Shown here: piece by piece, positions 1 through 5,388 of the stretch
Numbering within the stretch: the stretch's first letter is position 1
Layout: the number at the start of each line of letters is the position of its first letter
NCBI GenBank assembly: GCA_003497765.1
Contig: DNNY01000010.1
Coordinates: forward strand, 1 to 5,870
DNA: 5,870 nucleotides
Direction: 5' to 3'
Source: Oceanospirillaceae bacterium
GTDB taxonomy: Bacteria; Pseudomonadota; Gammaproteobacteria; Pseudomonadales; Balneatricaceae
Program-made: the position numbers and the translations under genes
Notes under the pieces: generated by a model
Databases searched by the model: none
What the model was told of the DNA's origin: nothing
Seen by the model: the letters and a program-made list of their open reading frames with translations, nothing else

Positions 1-177
1 CGTGATATCACCGTGGTTAGCCTCCGCCCAGGCTGGGTGCGCACGGAGATGGGCGGCCCTAATGGCTCTATTGATGTATTAACCAGTGTGTCTGGCTTAT
101 CCAAGGTTATCGCTAACTTAAACGCCGACCAAAATGGCCACTTTATTAACTATGATGGTAGTCCTATCCCTTGGTAA
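1..177 (+). CDS. Short-chain dehydrogenase/reductase (SDR), C-terminal fragment
   Basis: The window opens inside this gene; only the last 58 codons are present, in frame from base 1 to a TAA at 175-177. The fragment begins RDITVVSLRPGWVRTEMGG, the post-catalytic SDR strand and loop in which PGWVxTxM follows the last core beta strand and closes over the cofactor. It ends with NGHFINYDGSPIPW, like the tail of small single-domain SDRs, where a G-x-F-x-x-Y/W-D-G-x-x-I/L-P-W ending is common. The Rossmann glycine motif and the YxxxK catalytic pair lie off the left edge, so substrate and NAD/NADP preference cannot be read. It converges on the - strand DUF1653 gene, 20 nt away. Family membership is fairly secure; the reaction is unknown. 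Confidence 0.8.
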   Translation, partial: RDITVVSLRPGWVRTEMGGPNGSIDVLTSVSGLSKVIANLNADQNGHFINYDGSPIPW

Positions 178-189
178 ATGTGATAGATC

Positions 190-210
190 GGGGCCGCTTA
201 TGCCGGCCCC
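190..210. terminator. GC-rich hairpin between convergent genes
   Basis: GGGGCCG (190-196) pairs perfectly with CGGCCCC (204-210) around a 7-nt loop. It lies 13 nt after the SDR stop, and its loop contains the DUF1653 stop codon (198-200 on the - strand), so it could end transcripts from both directions. Neither side has a clear run of Ts (Us in the RNA), so it may act as a transcript-end stabiliser or need help to terminate. Confidence 0.4.
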
Positions 211-422
211 TCATAGCTAAAGCGCGGCACCACCTGATCGTCTAGCTGTTTGTTACCAACAAACATGGCTAGGGGCCTTACCCAGAGGCCTCGTTCCCCA
301 TATAAAGCCCGATATAACACTAAGGCTTCTTCGGTTTCCGAATGTTTAACTAGGTCAATCACCTCATAGCGATTACCTTTAAAGTGTCGATAGATGCCGG
401 GTTTAAGTGGTGTATTTGTCAT
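198..422 (-). CDS. DUF1653 domain protein
   Basis: A 74-residue protein that is essentially one DUF1653 domain, close to the usual length for the family. Visible hallmarks are [16 protein letters not shown] (residues 9-24), the HSET block (28-31), a VLYRALYG segment (35-42) and [10 protein letters not shown] (45-54), all typical of this short beta-rich family. It has no signal peptide or membrane segment, so it is probably cytosolic. The biochemical function of DUF1653 is not established. The start ATG overlaps the TGA of the upstream ProC-like gene as ATGA (419-422), implying one transcript and translational coupling; the upstream purine stretch AGAGAAAGA is only a weak ribosome-binding site. 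Family assignment is confident, role unknown. Confidence 0.88.
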   Translation of the reverse strand: MTNTPLKPGIYRHFKGNRYEVIDLVKHSETEEALVLYRALYGERGLWVRPLAMFVGNKQLDDQVVPRFSYEGPA

Positions 423-1210
423 TCTATTTTGTCTTTCTCTGTTGCATTAATAGAGTTGGCTAATAAGGCTTTTATAGCACTCTGCCAAGGTGCAAAGGCA
501 TCCTCTTGCTGTAATATATCTAAACCCATTTTGGTAAAGGTGCCAGGAGTGGCGATGGATTCGGTCACGGCCTGTAAATCCAATTCGGGTTGATTTTGTA
601 CATGTGCCATAGTGCCTAAAATGGCTTGCACCACCAGTTTACGTGCTTTACTAGCAGGCATACCCGCCTCCAGCATAGGCTGTTCAAGGGCAGCAACCAA
701 TGTATATATCCAGCCGTTGGCACACATAGGTGCTAAAGCCAAATCAAACTCTTGTTCCGAATCACAAATCACCACCTCGCCCAAGGGGCCAAGTAGCTGG
801 GCTAGCTCCGTGTTAACCGGATATAAAGGAATAGGGCCAGTATTATAAGCAGCGCCAGAGATAAGTGAAGTGCGAAAAATAGGGTTCTGGCTGCCAAGGG
901 CCGCTCTAAGTTCTGCACAAGTGACACCAGCAGCGACGGATAATAATAGCTGATCTGCTCTTAAGGTTATGCTGTTTAATGCCTCTGCAACGTCAGCGGG
1001 ACGTACTGCCAATATAACAATATCGGCTGCGTCTACTAGGTCTTGATTGGATAAGGCCACCTGACACTGATAGGTCGCGGCCAATTGAGCGGCAATTTCA
1101 GCATTGCGTGGCGACAGGATAATCTGCCGTTGATCGCCTGCCTGACGCAGGCCGGCAATGGTATAACTGGCCAGATGACCGGTACCAATAAAACCAAGGC
1201 TACTGGACAT
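419..1210 (-). CDS. Divergent ProC-like NAD(P)-binding protein (pyrroline-5-carboxylate reductase family)
   Basis: 263 residues, the usual length of ProC. The N-terminus has the Rossmann fingerprint GFIGTGHLA (6-14). [12 protein letters not shown] (63-74) corresponds to the ProC 'LAVKPQ' strand, and [10 protein letters not shown] (88-97) to 'SIAAGV'. The C-terminal half matches the helical dimerisation domain (about 160-250). Several catalytic-region signatures differ from true P5C reductases: the R-x-MPN-TP loop is replaced by [15 protein letters not shown] (112-126), the GSGPAY stretch by ANGWIY (164-169), and SPGGTT by TPGTFT (221-226). It is therefore probably a ProC-fold oxidoreductase paralogue; proline synthesis should not be assumed. 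ATG at 1208-1210 is preceded by AGGAAT (1217-1222) six bases away, a good ribosome-binding site. It leads a two-gene unit with DUF1653 and is divergent to the arsenic operon. Fold confident, substrate unknown. Confidence 0.8.
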   Translation of the reverse strand: MSSSLGFIGTGHLASYTIAGLRQAGDQRQIILSPRNAEIAAQLAATYQCQVALSNQDLVDAADIVILAVRPADVAEALNSITLRADQLLLSVAAGVTCAELRAALGSQNPIFRTSLISGAAYNTGPIPLYPVNTELAQLLGPLGEVVICDSEQEFDLALAPMCANGWIYTLVAALEQPMLEAGMPASKARKLVVQAILGTMAHVQNQPELDLQAVTESIATPGTFTKMGLDILQQEDAFAPWQSAIKALLANSINATEKDKIE

Positions 1211-1227
1211 ATCTTTATTCCTGACTT

Positions 1228-1245
1228 AAGGCATTAAACTGTCAT
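1228..1245 (+). promoter_or_regulatory. Candidate PhoB box upstream of the GAPDH-arsJ operon
   Basis: AAGGCAT (1228-1234), spacer TAAA, then CTGTCAT (1239-1245). The known Pho box is two CTGTCAT-like 7-mers separated by a 4-nt A/T-rich spacer. Here the downstream repeat is a perfect 7/7, the upstream one is 4/7, and spacing and orientation are right. It ends 11 nt before the TACAAT -10 box, close to the roughly 10-nt gap in PhoB-activated promoters such as E. coli pstS. There is no good -35 hexamer (TTAAAC, 3/6), as expected of an activator-dependent promoter. Direct binding is inference. Confidence 0.45.
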
Positions 1246-1256
1246 ACTTTTAAGGT

Positions 1257-1262
1257 TACAAT
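1257..1262 (+). promoter_or_regulatory. Candidate -10 box of the GAPDH-arsJ promoter
   Basis: TACAAT matches 5 of 6 bases of the -10 consensus. At 17-nt spacing the hexamer upstream is TTAAAC (1234-1239), a poor -35 that overlaps the candidate Pho box. The transcript would start near 1269, giving a leader of about 25 nt before the GAPDH start. Confidence 0.45.
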
Positions 1263-1285
1263 ACTCATCCCGATAATTAATGCAA
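1258..1285 (-). promoter_or_regulatory. Candidate sigma70-type promoter for the ProC-like gene
   Basis: On the - strand TTGCAT (1280-1285) is followed after 16 nt by TATTGT (1258-1263), 4 of 6 matches to TATAAT. Transcription would begin near 1251, giving a leader of about 40 nt that contains the AGGAAT ribosome-binding site. Its -10 box shares bases with the -10 of the opposing GAPDH promoter. Assigned by eye only. Confidence 0.35.
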
Positions 1286-1295
1286 GCCATTTGTG

Positions 1296-2297
1296 ATGAC
1301 AGTAAAAGTAGGTATTAATGGTATGGGTCGCATGGGGCGCTTGGTATTACGCGCTGCATGGGATTGGCCCGAATTTGAATTTATTCAGCTTAATGATCCC
1401 GCTGGTGATGCCGCGGCAACAGCACATCTATTGCAGTTTGACTCGGTGCATGGCACTTGGCAGGGTCAATTTGAGGCCACCGATCAGCAGGTAATTATTG
1501 ATGGTAAGGCCCTGGCCTATAGCCAATATGACACTATTGATGCCGGCGATTGGTCTGCGTGTGATCTGGTGATTGAAGCCTCAGGCCAGTTTAAAAGCAA
1601 AGCACTGTTAGAAAAGTATCTGCAACAAGGTGTTAAACGAGTACTAGTTACTGCCCCAGTTAAGCAAGAAGGGGTGCTGGATTTGGTTATGGGGGTGAAC
1701 CATCATCTCTTTAATGCTGAAGAACATGCTTTAGTAACGGCGGCTTCCTGCACAACCAACTGTTTAGCCCCTGTGGTGCAAGTGCTGCATAAAGCATTGG
1801 GTATTAAACACGGTTCCATGACCACTATCCATGATATTACCAATACCCAAACCATCCTTGATGCGCACCATAAAGACCTGCGTCGAGCTCGTGCCTGTGG
1901 GCAAAATTTGATTCCTACCACCACAGGTTCTGCTACTGCTATTACCCATATCTTCCCCGAGCTAAAGGGTAAGCTAAATGGCCATGCCGTGCGTGTTCCC
2001 TTGGCCAACGCCTCCCTTACAGACTGTGTATTTGAAATGCAGCGAGAAACCAGCGTCGAAGAGATTAATCAGCTGCTAGCTACTGCTGCTGCCGGTGAAC
2101 TCAAAGGTATTCTTGGTTACGAGGAACGGCCTCTGGTATCCAATGATTATCGTACTGATCCTCGTTCCAGTATTGTCGATGCTCTATCGACCATGGTGGT
2201 TAATAACACGCAAGTTAAACTTTATCTGTGGTATGACAATGAATGGGGCTATGTAAACCGCACCGCTGAACTTGCCCGCTATATTATGGCCGACTAA
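1296..2297 (+). CDS. gapdh: ArsJ-associated glyceraldehyde-3-phosphate dehydrogenase
   Basis: 333 residues, full length for a GAPDH. It has the NAD-binding fingerprint [10 protein letters not shown] (6-15), ND at 33-34 consistent with NAD use, the catalytic [10 protein letters not shown] block with Cys152, the general-base His179 in [14 protein letters not shown] (208-211) and Arg233 at the phosphate sites, and C-terminal [11 protein letters not shown] (312-322). GSATA (211-215) replaces the GAAKA of glycolytic enzymes, and [16 protein letters not shown] (232-247) differs from their RVPTPNVSVVDL. Together with arsJ 4 nt downstream, this marks the arsenic-dedicated subfamily. In that family the enzyme uses arsenate instead of phosphate with glyceraldehyde 3-phosphate and NAD, forming unstable 1-arseno-3-phosphoglycerate, the ArsJ substrate. 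ATG 1296 was chosen; an in-frame GTG one codon earlier (1293) is equally open. No clear Shine-Dalgarno is visible. A candidate Pho-type promoter precedes it. Confidence 0.92.
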   Translation: MTVKVGINGMGRMGRLVLRAAWDWPEFEFIQLNDPAGDAAATAHLLQFDSVHGTWQGQFEATDQQVIIDGKALAYSQYDTIDAGDWSACDLVIEASGQFKSKALLEKYLQQGVKRVLVTAPVKQEGVLDLVMGVNHHLFNAEEHALVTAASCTTNCLAPVVQVLHKALGIKHGSMTTIHDITNTQTILDAHHKDLRRARACGQNLIPTTTGSATAITHIFPELKGKLNGHAVRVPLANASLTDCVFEMQRETSVEEINQLLATAAAGELKGILGYEERPLVSNDYRTDPRSSIVDALSTMVVNNTQVKLYLWYDNEWGYVNRTAELARYIMAD

Positions 2298-2301
2298 GCC
2301 A

Positions 2302-3504
2302 ATGTTTAGCCGCTTAACAGCTCCGGTACGGCAGTATCTAGTGGTCACCGGAAACTACTGGGCCTTTACCCTGACCGATGGCGCCTTGCGCATGCTAGTG
2401 GTGCTGTATTTCCACCAGCTAGGCTATGATGCCCTGCAAATCGCCATGCTGTTTGTGCTATATGAGTTATTTGGTGTGATTACCAATTTAGTTGGCGGCT
2501 ATTTGGGTGCCCGCTTGGGCTTAAATCGCACCATGAATCTAGGCTTACTTCTACAAATTCTAGCTTTAGCCATGCTATTGGTGCCGGATAGCCAGCTCAC
2601 AGTACTCTGGGTTATGAGCGCACAGGCTTTATCGGGTATTGCCAAAGACCTTAATAAAATGAGCGCCAAAAGCGCCATTAAAACCTTACTACCAGAAAAT
2701 GCCCAAGGCACCCTATTTCGCTGGGTAGCGATTCTTACTGGCTCCAAAAACGCCCTTAAAGGCGTGGGCTTTTTTCTGGGTGGCGGCCTCTTAATGCTTA
2801 CCAGCTTTCAAGGTGCCATAGGCATTATGCTCGTTGGCCTACTAGGGGTATGGCTAAGTAGCCTAATACTCCTTAAACGTGATCTGGGCAAAAGTAAAAG
2901 TCGACCCAAGCTACAACAGCTATTATCCAAAAGCCCAGCGATAAACCAGCTAAGTGCTGCGCGCATGATGCTATTTGGCGCTCGAGATATCTGGTTTGTG
3001 GTCGCCCTGCCCGTTTATCTAAGCCAGCAAGCTCAATGGAGCTACTGGCAAATTGGTGCCACTCTGGCCCTATGGATTATTGGCTATGGTGCGGTGCAAT
3101 CCCTAACCCCTTGGCTTACGGGCCGGCGGCATGGTCGTCACCCAAATGGCGCCGATGCCCTATTTTGGGTATTGGCCCTAATGGCTATACCAGCCCTAAT
3201 TGCTGTGGGTATGCAATATAGTTCACAACCTGTTTGGCTACTCTTAGCTGGTCTTGCCCTATTTGGTTTAATCTTTGCCGTTAACTCATCTATCCATAGT
3301 TTTCTTATTGTTAGCTATGCCAACCGAGATGGCACCTCACTGGATGTAGGCTTTTACTATATGGCCAATGCTGCTGGCCGCTTATTAGGTACGGTATTAT
3401 CTGGCTGGGTCTTTTTACAAGGTGGCCTTATTTGGTGTTTATTGATATCTAGTTTGATGTTATTCATAGCTGGCAGTTTATCTTTAAAGTTACCAAGAAG
3501 TTAG
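2302..3504 (+). CDS. arsJ: Organoarsenical efflux MFS transporter ArsJ
   Basis: 400 residues, a major facilitator with about 12 hydrophobic segments across the inner membrane. Recognised as ArsJ from the N-terminal block around TGNYWAFTLTDGALRMLVVL (6-35), the charged cytoplasmic stretch GIAKDLNKMSAKSAIKTLLP (112-131), and FRWVAILTGSKNALKGVGFF (139-158). In the characterised GAPDH-ArsJ system of Pseudomonas aeruginosa, ArsJ exports 1-arseno-3-phosphoglycerate, which then hydrolyses to arsenate outside; the two proteins are needed together for resistance. The start is ATG 2302, 4 nt after the GAPDH stop. A TTG at 2272 would add ten residues overlapping GAPDH and is less likely. The weak ribosome-binding site fits translational coupling to GAPDH. 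The ORF is intact and no key region is missing. Confidence 0.93.
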   Translation: MFSRLTAPVRQYLVVTGNYWAFTLTDGALRMLVVLYFHQLGYDALQIAMLFVLYELFGVITNLVGGYLGARLGLNRTMNLGLLLQILALAMLLVPDSQLTVLWVMSAQALSGIAKDLNKMSAKSAIKTLLPENAQGTLFRWVAILTGSKNALKGVGFFLGGGLLMLTSFQGAIGIMLVGLLGVWLSSLILLKRDLGKSKSRPKLQQLLSKSPAINQLSAARMMLFGARDIWFVVALPVYLSQQAQWSYWQIGATLALWIIGYGAVQSLTPWLTGRRHGRHPNGADALFWVLALMAIPALIAVGMQYSSQPVWLLLAGLALFGLIFAVNSSIHSFLIVSYANRDGTSLDVGFYYMANAAGRLLGTVLSGWVFLQGGLIWCLLISSLMLFIAGSLSLKLPRS

Positions 3505-3519
3505 CAAAGCAAAATCAAA

Positions 3520-3556
3520 GGTTGGTTTTTACTATCTTTTCATAGCCAAACTAACC
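3520..3556. repeat. Inverted repeat after arsJ (possible weak terminator)
   Basis: GGTTGGTTT (3520-3528) pairs with AAACTAACC (3548-3556) through nine pairs including one G-U, with a smaller CTAT/ATAG stem (3532-3535, 3542-3545) in the loop. It starts 16 nt after the arsJ stop. No T-run follows on the + strand, so it is at best a factor-assisted terminator or an mRNA 3'-end stabiliser. Confidence 0.35.
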
Positions 3557-3614
3557 GCCTCGCTATAACGCCTGCATAAAATGAAGTAGAAAAAGCATAA
3601 TTACAAAAAACATG

Positions 3615-3620
3615 TATACT
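3615..3620 (+). promoter_or_regulatory. Candidate -10 box for the multicopper oxidase
   Basis: TATACT (5/6 of consensus) sits in a very AT-rich stretch (about 3595-3650) upstream of the oxidase. TATTAT (3620-3625) is an overlapping alternative. No convincing -35 and no CueR- or CusR-type dyad was found. The gap and AT-richness suggest the oxidase has its own promoter rather than reading through from arsJ. Confidence 0.3.
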
Positions 3621-3716
3621 ATTATTTTATATATTTAAAATTAATCCTAACAAAGAGCATGGTTTATTCTGGGCTATGCTAAATAATTGGCTATTTAAAA
3701 CCCAAGGCAAACCAGA

Positions 3717-3725
3717 TAAGGGTGG
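3717..3725 (+). promoter_or_regulatory. Ribosome-binding site selecting the oxidase start at 3733
   Basis: TAAGGGTGG lies 7 nt before ATG 3733 and resembles the TAAGGAGG consensus, with AAAGAG also adjacent. The earlier in-frame ATG at 3676 has no comparable site upstream, and starting there would put 19 mostly polar residues before the signal peptide. Confidence 0.5.
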
Positions 3726-3732
3726 TAAAGAG

Positions 3733-5202
3733 ATGAAAAAGGTTTTACTACAAGGTTCTTTGCTAGGGACTTTGATGCTGGCTGGTGTGGCCGCTTATCT
3801 TATTTTATTTTTACAAGATACTGGTAAAACCTATGCGCAGGAAAACCCCCTGCAAATACCTACCTTGATTGATAGTCTTGAGGCTGACAATAATATTGAA
3901 CTGGCCATCCAAGATGGCGCCAATGAATTCTTTGCTGGCATTAAAAGTGACACAAAAGGTTTTGGTCAGTCTTATTTGGGGCCCACTATTCGCTTATATA
4001 AAGGTGAGACCACGCGTTTAACTTATCGTAATAATTTAACTGAGAACACCACAGTGCATGGTCATGGTTTACATGTGTCTGGCCGTGTTGATGGCGGCCC
4101 CCAAGGCAAGATCTTGGCTGGCCAAAGCCTTAGTGTTGATCTACCTATTGTGCAGGAAGCAGGCACCAGCTGGTACCATCCACATTATATGGGCAAAACT
4201 GGGGAACAGGTTCATGCTGGCTTGGCTGGGCTATATATTATTGAAGATGAAAACTCGCAGAGCCTGCCTTTGCCCAAAGCCTATGGCGTTGATGATATTC
4301 CATTAATTATTCAGGATCGTACATTTGTCGATGGCAAAATGAAACCTTATAAGGTCACCCATCGTCAGATTTTAGATGGTTTGGTAGAGGAAACGTTAGT
4401 GATTAATGGCACCGTCAATCCCTACCATCAAGCACCAGCCGGCTGGGTACGTTTGCGCTTACTTAATGCCTCCAACGCGCGGTTTTATCGTTTCTTTTTC
4501 ACTGATGATGCGCCTTTTTACAAGATTGCTACGGAAGGAGGCTTTTTAAATAAGCCTGTGGCTATGACATCACTTAGTATGTCACCGGGTGAGCGTAATG
4601 AGATTATGGTTAATCTAGCTGATTTAACGTCACTTAGCTTGATGGCTGAATTCTTACCCATGGACCCAGAGGACCAAACGTGGTTTTTTGAAAACCCTGT
4701 GCAGCGCGTTATCGATCTGCGGGTCGATACTTCCCTACCAGCCAATGGCACACTGCCTAGCAAGCTAAACGATATTGCTTACTATCAACAAGCGGATATT
4801 GATAATGCGGTTAGGCGTGACTTTACCATGTATATGGAAGATGAGGATCAGGAGTTACATGGGCATAATTTATTAAGCATCAATAATGTGGCCATGCAGA
4901 TGGATGTGATTAATGAACAAGTTAAGCAAGGTGATATGGAGCTATGGATGGTCAAAGGTGAGATGATGCCTCACCCCTTCCATGTCCATGGTGTGTCGTT
5001 TCAAATTATCACCCATAACGGCCAACCACCAGCGGAAGCCGATAGAGGCTGGAAGGATACCCTTGTAGTGACGGAAGAGCCAACAGAAATATTAATGCGT
5101 TTTGATCATCTGGCGAGCCAAGAATTTCCCTATATGTACCATTGTCATATTTTTGAACATGAAGAAAGTGGCATGATGGGGCAGTTTACTGTTACCCAGT
5201 AA
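3733..5202 (+). CDS. CueO-type multicopper oxidase, exported
   Basis: 489 residues from ATG 3733: three cupredoxin domains of the CueO/laccase family. All four copper-ligand motifs are present: HGH (109-111), HPH (149-151), HPFHVHG (414-420) and HCHIFEHEESGMM (470-482). By family analogy, the type 1 ligands are His414, Cys471, His476 and Met481; the other eight His bind the trinuclear centre. CueO oxidises Cu(I) to Cu(II) with O2 in the periplasm, giving copper tolerance; that is the likely role here. The N-terminus is MKK, a hydrophobic core (about 4-27), then TYA before QEN, a Sec-type signal peptide with possible cleavage after 35; no twin arginine is visible, unlike E. coli CueO. The methionine-rich insert of CueO is also absent; the matching region (about 335-385) has only scattered Met and His. 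An alternative start at 3676 adds 19 residues. Oxidase certain, physiological substrate inferred. Confidence 0.9.
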   Translation: MKKVLLQGSLLGTLMLAGVAAYLILFLQDTGKTYAQENPLQIPTLIDSLEADNNIELAIQDGANEFFAGIKSDTKGFGQSYLGPTIRLYKGETTRLTYRNNLTENTTVHGHGLHVSGRVDGGPQGKILAGQSLSVDLPIVQEAGTSWYHPHYMGKTGEQVHAGLAGLYIIEDENSQSLPLPKAYGVDDIPLIIQDRTFVDGKMKPYKVTHRQILDGLVEETLVINGTVNPYHQAPAGWVRLRLLNASNARFYRFFFTDDAPFYKIATEGGFLNKPVAMTSLSMSPGERNEIMVNLADLTSLSLMAEFLPMDPEDQTWFFENPVQRVIDLRVDTSLPANGTLPSKLNDIAYYQQADIDNAVRRDFTMYMEDEDQELHGHNLLSINNVAMQMDVINEQVKQGDMELWMVKGEMMPHPFHVHGVSFQIITHNGQPPAEADRGWKDTLVVTEEPTEILMRFDHLASQEFPYMYHCHIFEHEESGMMGQFTVTQ

Positions 5203-5208
5203 CTTTTT
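5183..5208 (+). terminator. Probable intrinsic terminator overlapping the oxidase stop codon
   Basis: TTACTG (5186-5191) pairs with CAGTAA (5197-5202) around a 5-nt loop; two further pairs (AG/CT) form if T5185 bulges. A run of Ts ends at 5208. The stop codon TAA (5200-5202) is in the descending arm. The stem is short and AT-rich, so efficiency may be modest. Confidence 0.45.
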
Positions 5209-5327
5209 CGCCAGAGGTTTTGTCGTGCAATTATTAAGCAACGTAAATTAGTTACTAGCTTGGTTAACCGGTCACTTTATCCTCAATAAGCTGCGTTACC
5301 CGCATATCTTTATCGGTGAAAAACCCG

Positions 5328-5339
5328 TATAATGCGCCC
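5328..5339 (+). promoter_or_regulatory. Candidate promoter of deaD with GC-rich discriminator
   Basis: A perfect TATAAT (5328-5333) is followed directly by GCGCCC (5334-5339), a discriminator like those of growth-rate and ppGpp-controlled promoters. No good -35 hexamer is seen at 16-18 nt spacing and there is no extended TGn. The predicted start near 5340 gives a leader of about 48 nt. Confidence 0.5.
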
Positions 5340-5350
5340 GAATCAAGTCT

Positions 5351-5366
5351 GTCAGCCAATGCTGAC
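5351..5366 (+). promoter_or_regulatory. Hairpin in the deaD 5' leader
   Basis: GTCAGC (5351-5356) and GCTGAC (5361-5366) are perfect inverted repeats around CAAT. The stem lies between the predicted transcript start and the AGGA ribosome-binding site (5379-5382), ending 12 nt before it. It could be an mRNA 5' stabilising or regulatory stem, or a DNA operator. No T-run follows, so it is not a terminator. Confidence 0.4.
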
Positions 5367-5388
5367 TCCTCTCTATCCAGGATTACCC

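Noticed and set aside
384..848. Two + strand ORFs opposite the ProC-like gene
   Set aside because: No recognisable domain or ribosome-binding site; antisense shadows of a gene with clear family motifs.
1290..1300. CRP-like TGTGA half-site at the GAPDH start
   Set aside because: Only one half is present and it overlaps the start codon, so no full operator is supported.
1703..2008. Two - strand ORFs within the GAPDH gene
   Set aside because: They lie antisense to the conserved catalytic region and have no protein-like features; shadows.
2272..2301. TTG start extending ArsJ by ten residues into the GAPDH gene
   Set aside because: ATG 2302 is a normal start 4 nt after the GAPDH stop, and the family N-terminus fits it; the added residues just read GAPDH DNA in another frame.
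3676..3732. Upstream in-frame ATG extending the multicopper oxidase by 19 residues
   Set aside because: It has no good ribosome-binding site and puts a polar stretch before the MKK signal peptide; ATG 3733 follows TAAGGGTGG.
5262..5269. GGTTAACC palindrome downstream of the oxidase
   Set aside because: An eight-base palindrome occurs by chance and has no repeated partner or clear position relative to the deaD promoter.
5349..5355. CTGTCAG resembling a Pho half-site upstream of deaD
   Set aside because: No partner repeat 11 bp away on either side, and it lies downstream of the -10 box as part of the leader hairpin.
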